NCBI GenBank assembly: GCA_007125455.1
Contig: SLDE01000246.1
Coordinates: 1 to 6,570 of the forward strand
Length of the DNA: 6,570 nt
Origin: Ectothiorhodospiraceae bacterium
GTDB taxonomy: Bacteria > Pseudomonadota > Gammaproteobacteria > Thiohalomonadales > Thiohalomonadaceae
Direction: 5' to 3'
Of this stretch, positions 5,556 through 6,570 are shown piece by piece. Both the position numbers and the translations under genes were made by a program. Numbering within the stretch: the first letter of the stretch is position 1; each line of letters starts with the position of its first letter. The notes under the pieces are model-generated. The model was not told where the DNA came from. It saw only the letters and a program-made list of their open reading frames with translations, and ran no database searches.

Positions 5556-6570
5556 TCAGGCGGGGATTTCATAGCCTTTCTCCCGAAACAGGCGCAGACA
5601 GGCCGCGGTCACATCCGGGTCGTAGGCGCTGCCCGCCCCGCGTTCGATCTCCTCCAGCGCCACGTCGATGCCGATCCCGGGTCGGTAGGGGCGGTGGGAG
5701 GCCATCGACTCGATCACATCGGCCACGCTGATGATACGGGCCTCCAGGATGATCGCCTCGCCCTTGAGCCCGGATGGATAGCCGCTGCCGTCGATCCTCT
5801 CGTGGTGTTGGCGCACCGCCTCGGCCACCGGCCAGGGGAACTGGATACTCTTGAGGATCTCGTAGCCCTGTTCCGCGTGGGCCTTGATGATCTCGTACTC
5901 TATGGCGGAGAGTCGGCCCGGTTTGGAGAGGATCTCCGCCGGTACGGTGATCTTGCCCACATCGTGTAGCCCGCCGATCAGTTGGATGGCGCGCTGGAAG
6001 CCCTCATCCTGTCCCATCTCGGCGGCGATGGCGGCGGCGATCTCGCCCACCCGCCGCTCGTGGCCGGAGGTGTAGGGGTCGCGCAGCTCCACCATATAGG
6101 AGATGGCCTGCACGGTGCCTTCCATCGCCGTTTCCAACTGGTGGGTGTACGCCTTGATCTTCTGCTCGGTGTGCAGCTTTTCGGTGATATCTTGCAGTAC
6201 ACCGATCAACATCGCTTGCCCATCGATGGTGGTGCGGGTGACGTGGGCACCGATCATGATGCTGTGGCCATCGTGGTGTCGGCCCTCGAACTGGAACTGG
6301 GCATGCTCCAGTTTGCCGGTGACCACATCGGTCATGTGTTCCAGCACCCTGGGCTGATCGCTGCGGGCGATGAAGTCTTTCACCGCCTTACCGTGGCTGG
6401 CCCCCTCGGGATAGCCGTAGATCGCTTCGGCACGGGGGTTGGCATAGTAGACCTTACGCCCACGCAGCATGAAGATCCCCACCAATGATTGCTCTACCAG
6501 CGCGCGGAAGCGCTCCTCCGCCTCCTGGCGCTCGGTGATATCGGTCACCACGCCGTTATAGGCGATGGCC
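5556..6570 (-). CDS. PAS/HD-GYP protein, predicted cyclic di-GMP phosphodiesterase (5' end outside window)
   Basis: The frame stays open through the right edge, so 337 C-terminal residues are visible. The first visible residues, AIAYNGVVTDITERQEAEERFRAL, are the usual end of one PAS domain joined to the next, so at least one more PAS lies upstream. A complete PAS follows (visible residues about 20-130, ending IGVLQDITEKLHTEQ), then a short helical linker. The HD-GYP domain (about 155-330) has HERRVGEIA, the HD pair in GLHDVGKI (202-203), KAHAEQGYEIL, and HHERIDGSGYPSGLKGEAI with GYP at 263-265. The metal and catalytic residues are intact. HD-GYP enzymes hydrolyse cyclic di-GMP, here presumably under control of a ligand or redox signal at the PAS domains. 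SVADVIESMASHRPYRP marks the branch with VIESM rather than FDAL. No DNA-binding domain or membrane helix is visible. Confidence 0.95.
   Translation of the reverse strand, partial: AIAYNGVVTDITERQEAEERFRALVEQSLVGIFMLRGRKVYYANPRAEAIYGYPEGASHGKAVKDFIARSDQPRVLEHMTDVVTGKLEHAQFQFEGRHHDGHSIMIGAHVTRTTIDGQAMLIGVLQDITEKLHTEQKIKAYTHQLETAMEGTVQAISYMVELRDPYTSGHERRVGEIAAAIAAEMGQDEGFQRAIQLIGGLHDVGKITVPAEILSKPGRLSAIEYEIIKAHAEQGYEILKSIQFPWPVAEAVRQHHERIDGSGYPSGLKGEAIILEARIISVADVIESMASHRPYRPGIGIDVALEEIERGAGSAYDPDVTAACLRLFREKGYEIPA

Noticed and set aside
5556..6551. Start of the HD-GYP protein at the GTG at 6551
   Set aside because: The frame continues upstream to the window edge and encodes the end of another PAS domain (GVVTDITER), so the true start lies outside.

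Overview
The window comes from a gammaproteobacterial chromosome. The order queA-tgt-yajC-secD-secF on the + strand is the classic gammaproteobacterial arrangement, and Tgt, YajC, SecD and SecF all read closely like their Escherichia coli counterparts from end to end. Coding sequence is GC-rich, with G/C favoured at third positions. A PAS/HD-GYP signalling protein and a 'host attachment' family protein next to this locus would suit an environmental, possibly sulfur-oxidising or Chromatiales-like, bacterium. That placement is a guess; only the class is well supported.

Layout. Positions 1-49 are the last codons of queA. A gap (50-273) follows, holding a 195-bp element with 29-bp terminal inverted repeats. 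tgt (274-1389) and yajC (1434-1763) are closely spaced. A second gap (1764-1990) is filled mostly by a different 164-bp palindromic element. secD (1991-3844) and secF (3863-4804) are closely spaced. A third gap (4805-5025) holds a REP-like set of GC-rich palindromes. The - strand then carries a host-attachment-family gene (5026-5472) and, upstream of it in the same orientation, an HD-GYP gene with PAS domains (5556 to beyond the right edge). The secF side and this pair converge on the repeat-rich gap.

Function. QueA and Tgt belong to queuosine tRNA modification: Tgt places preQ1 at the wobble position of GUN-anticodon tRNAs, and QueA then builds the epoxycyclopentane ring. YajC, SecD and SecF form the accessory membrane complex of the SecYEG translocon, where SecDF uses proton flow to assist late steps of export. 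The HD-GYP protein is predicted to degrade cyclic di-GMP in response to a signal sensed by its PAS domains. The role of the host-attachment family protein is not established.

The most unusual aspect is non-coding. Three unrelated inverted-repeat elements occupy three consecutive junctions of an otherwise compact, conserved operon. Two of them end only 27-30 bp before the start codons of tgt and secD, so they probably form part of those genes' leaders. I see no new protein system, no CRISPR array, no tRNA or rRNA gene, and no intact transposase.
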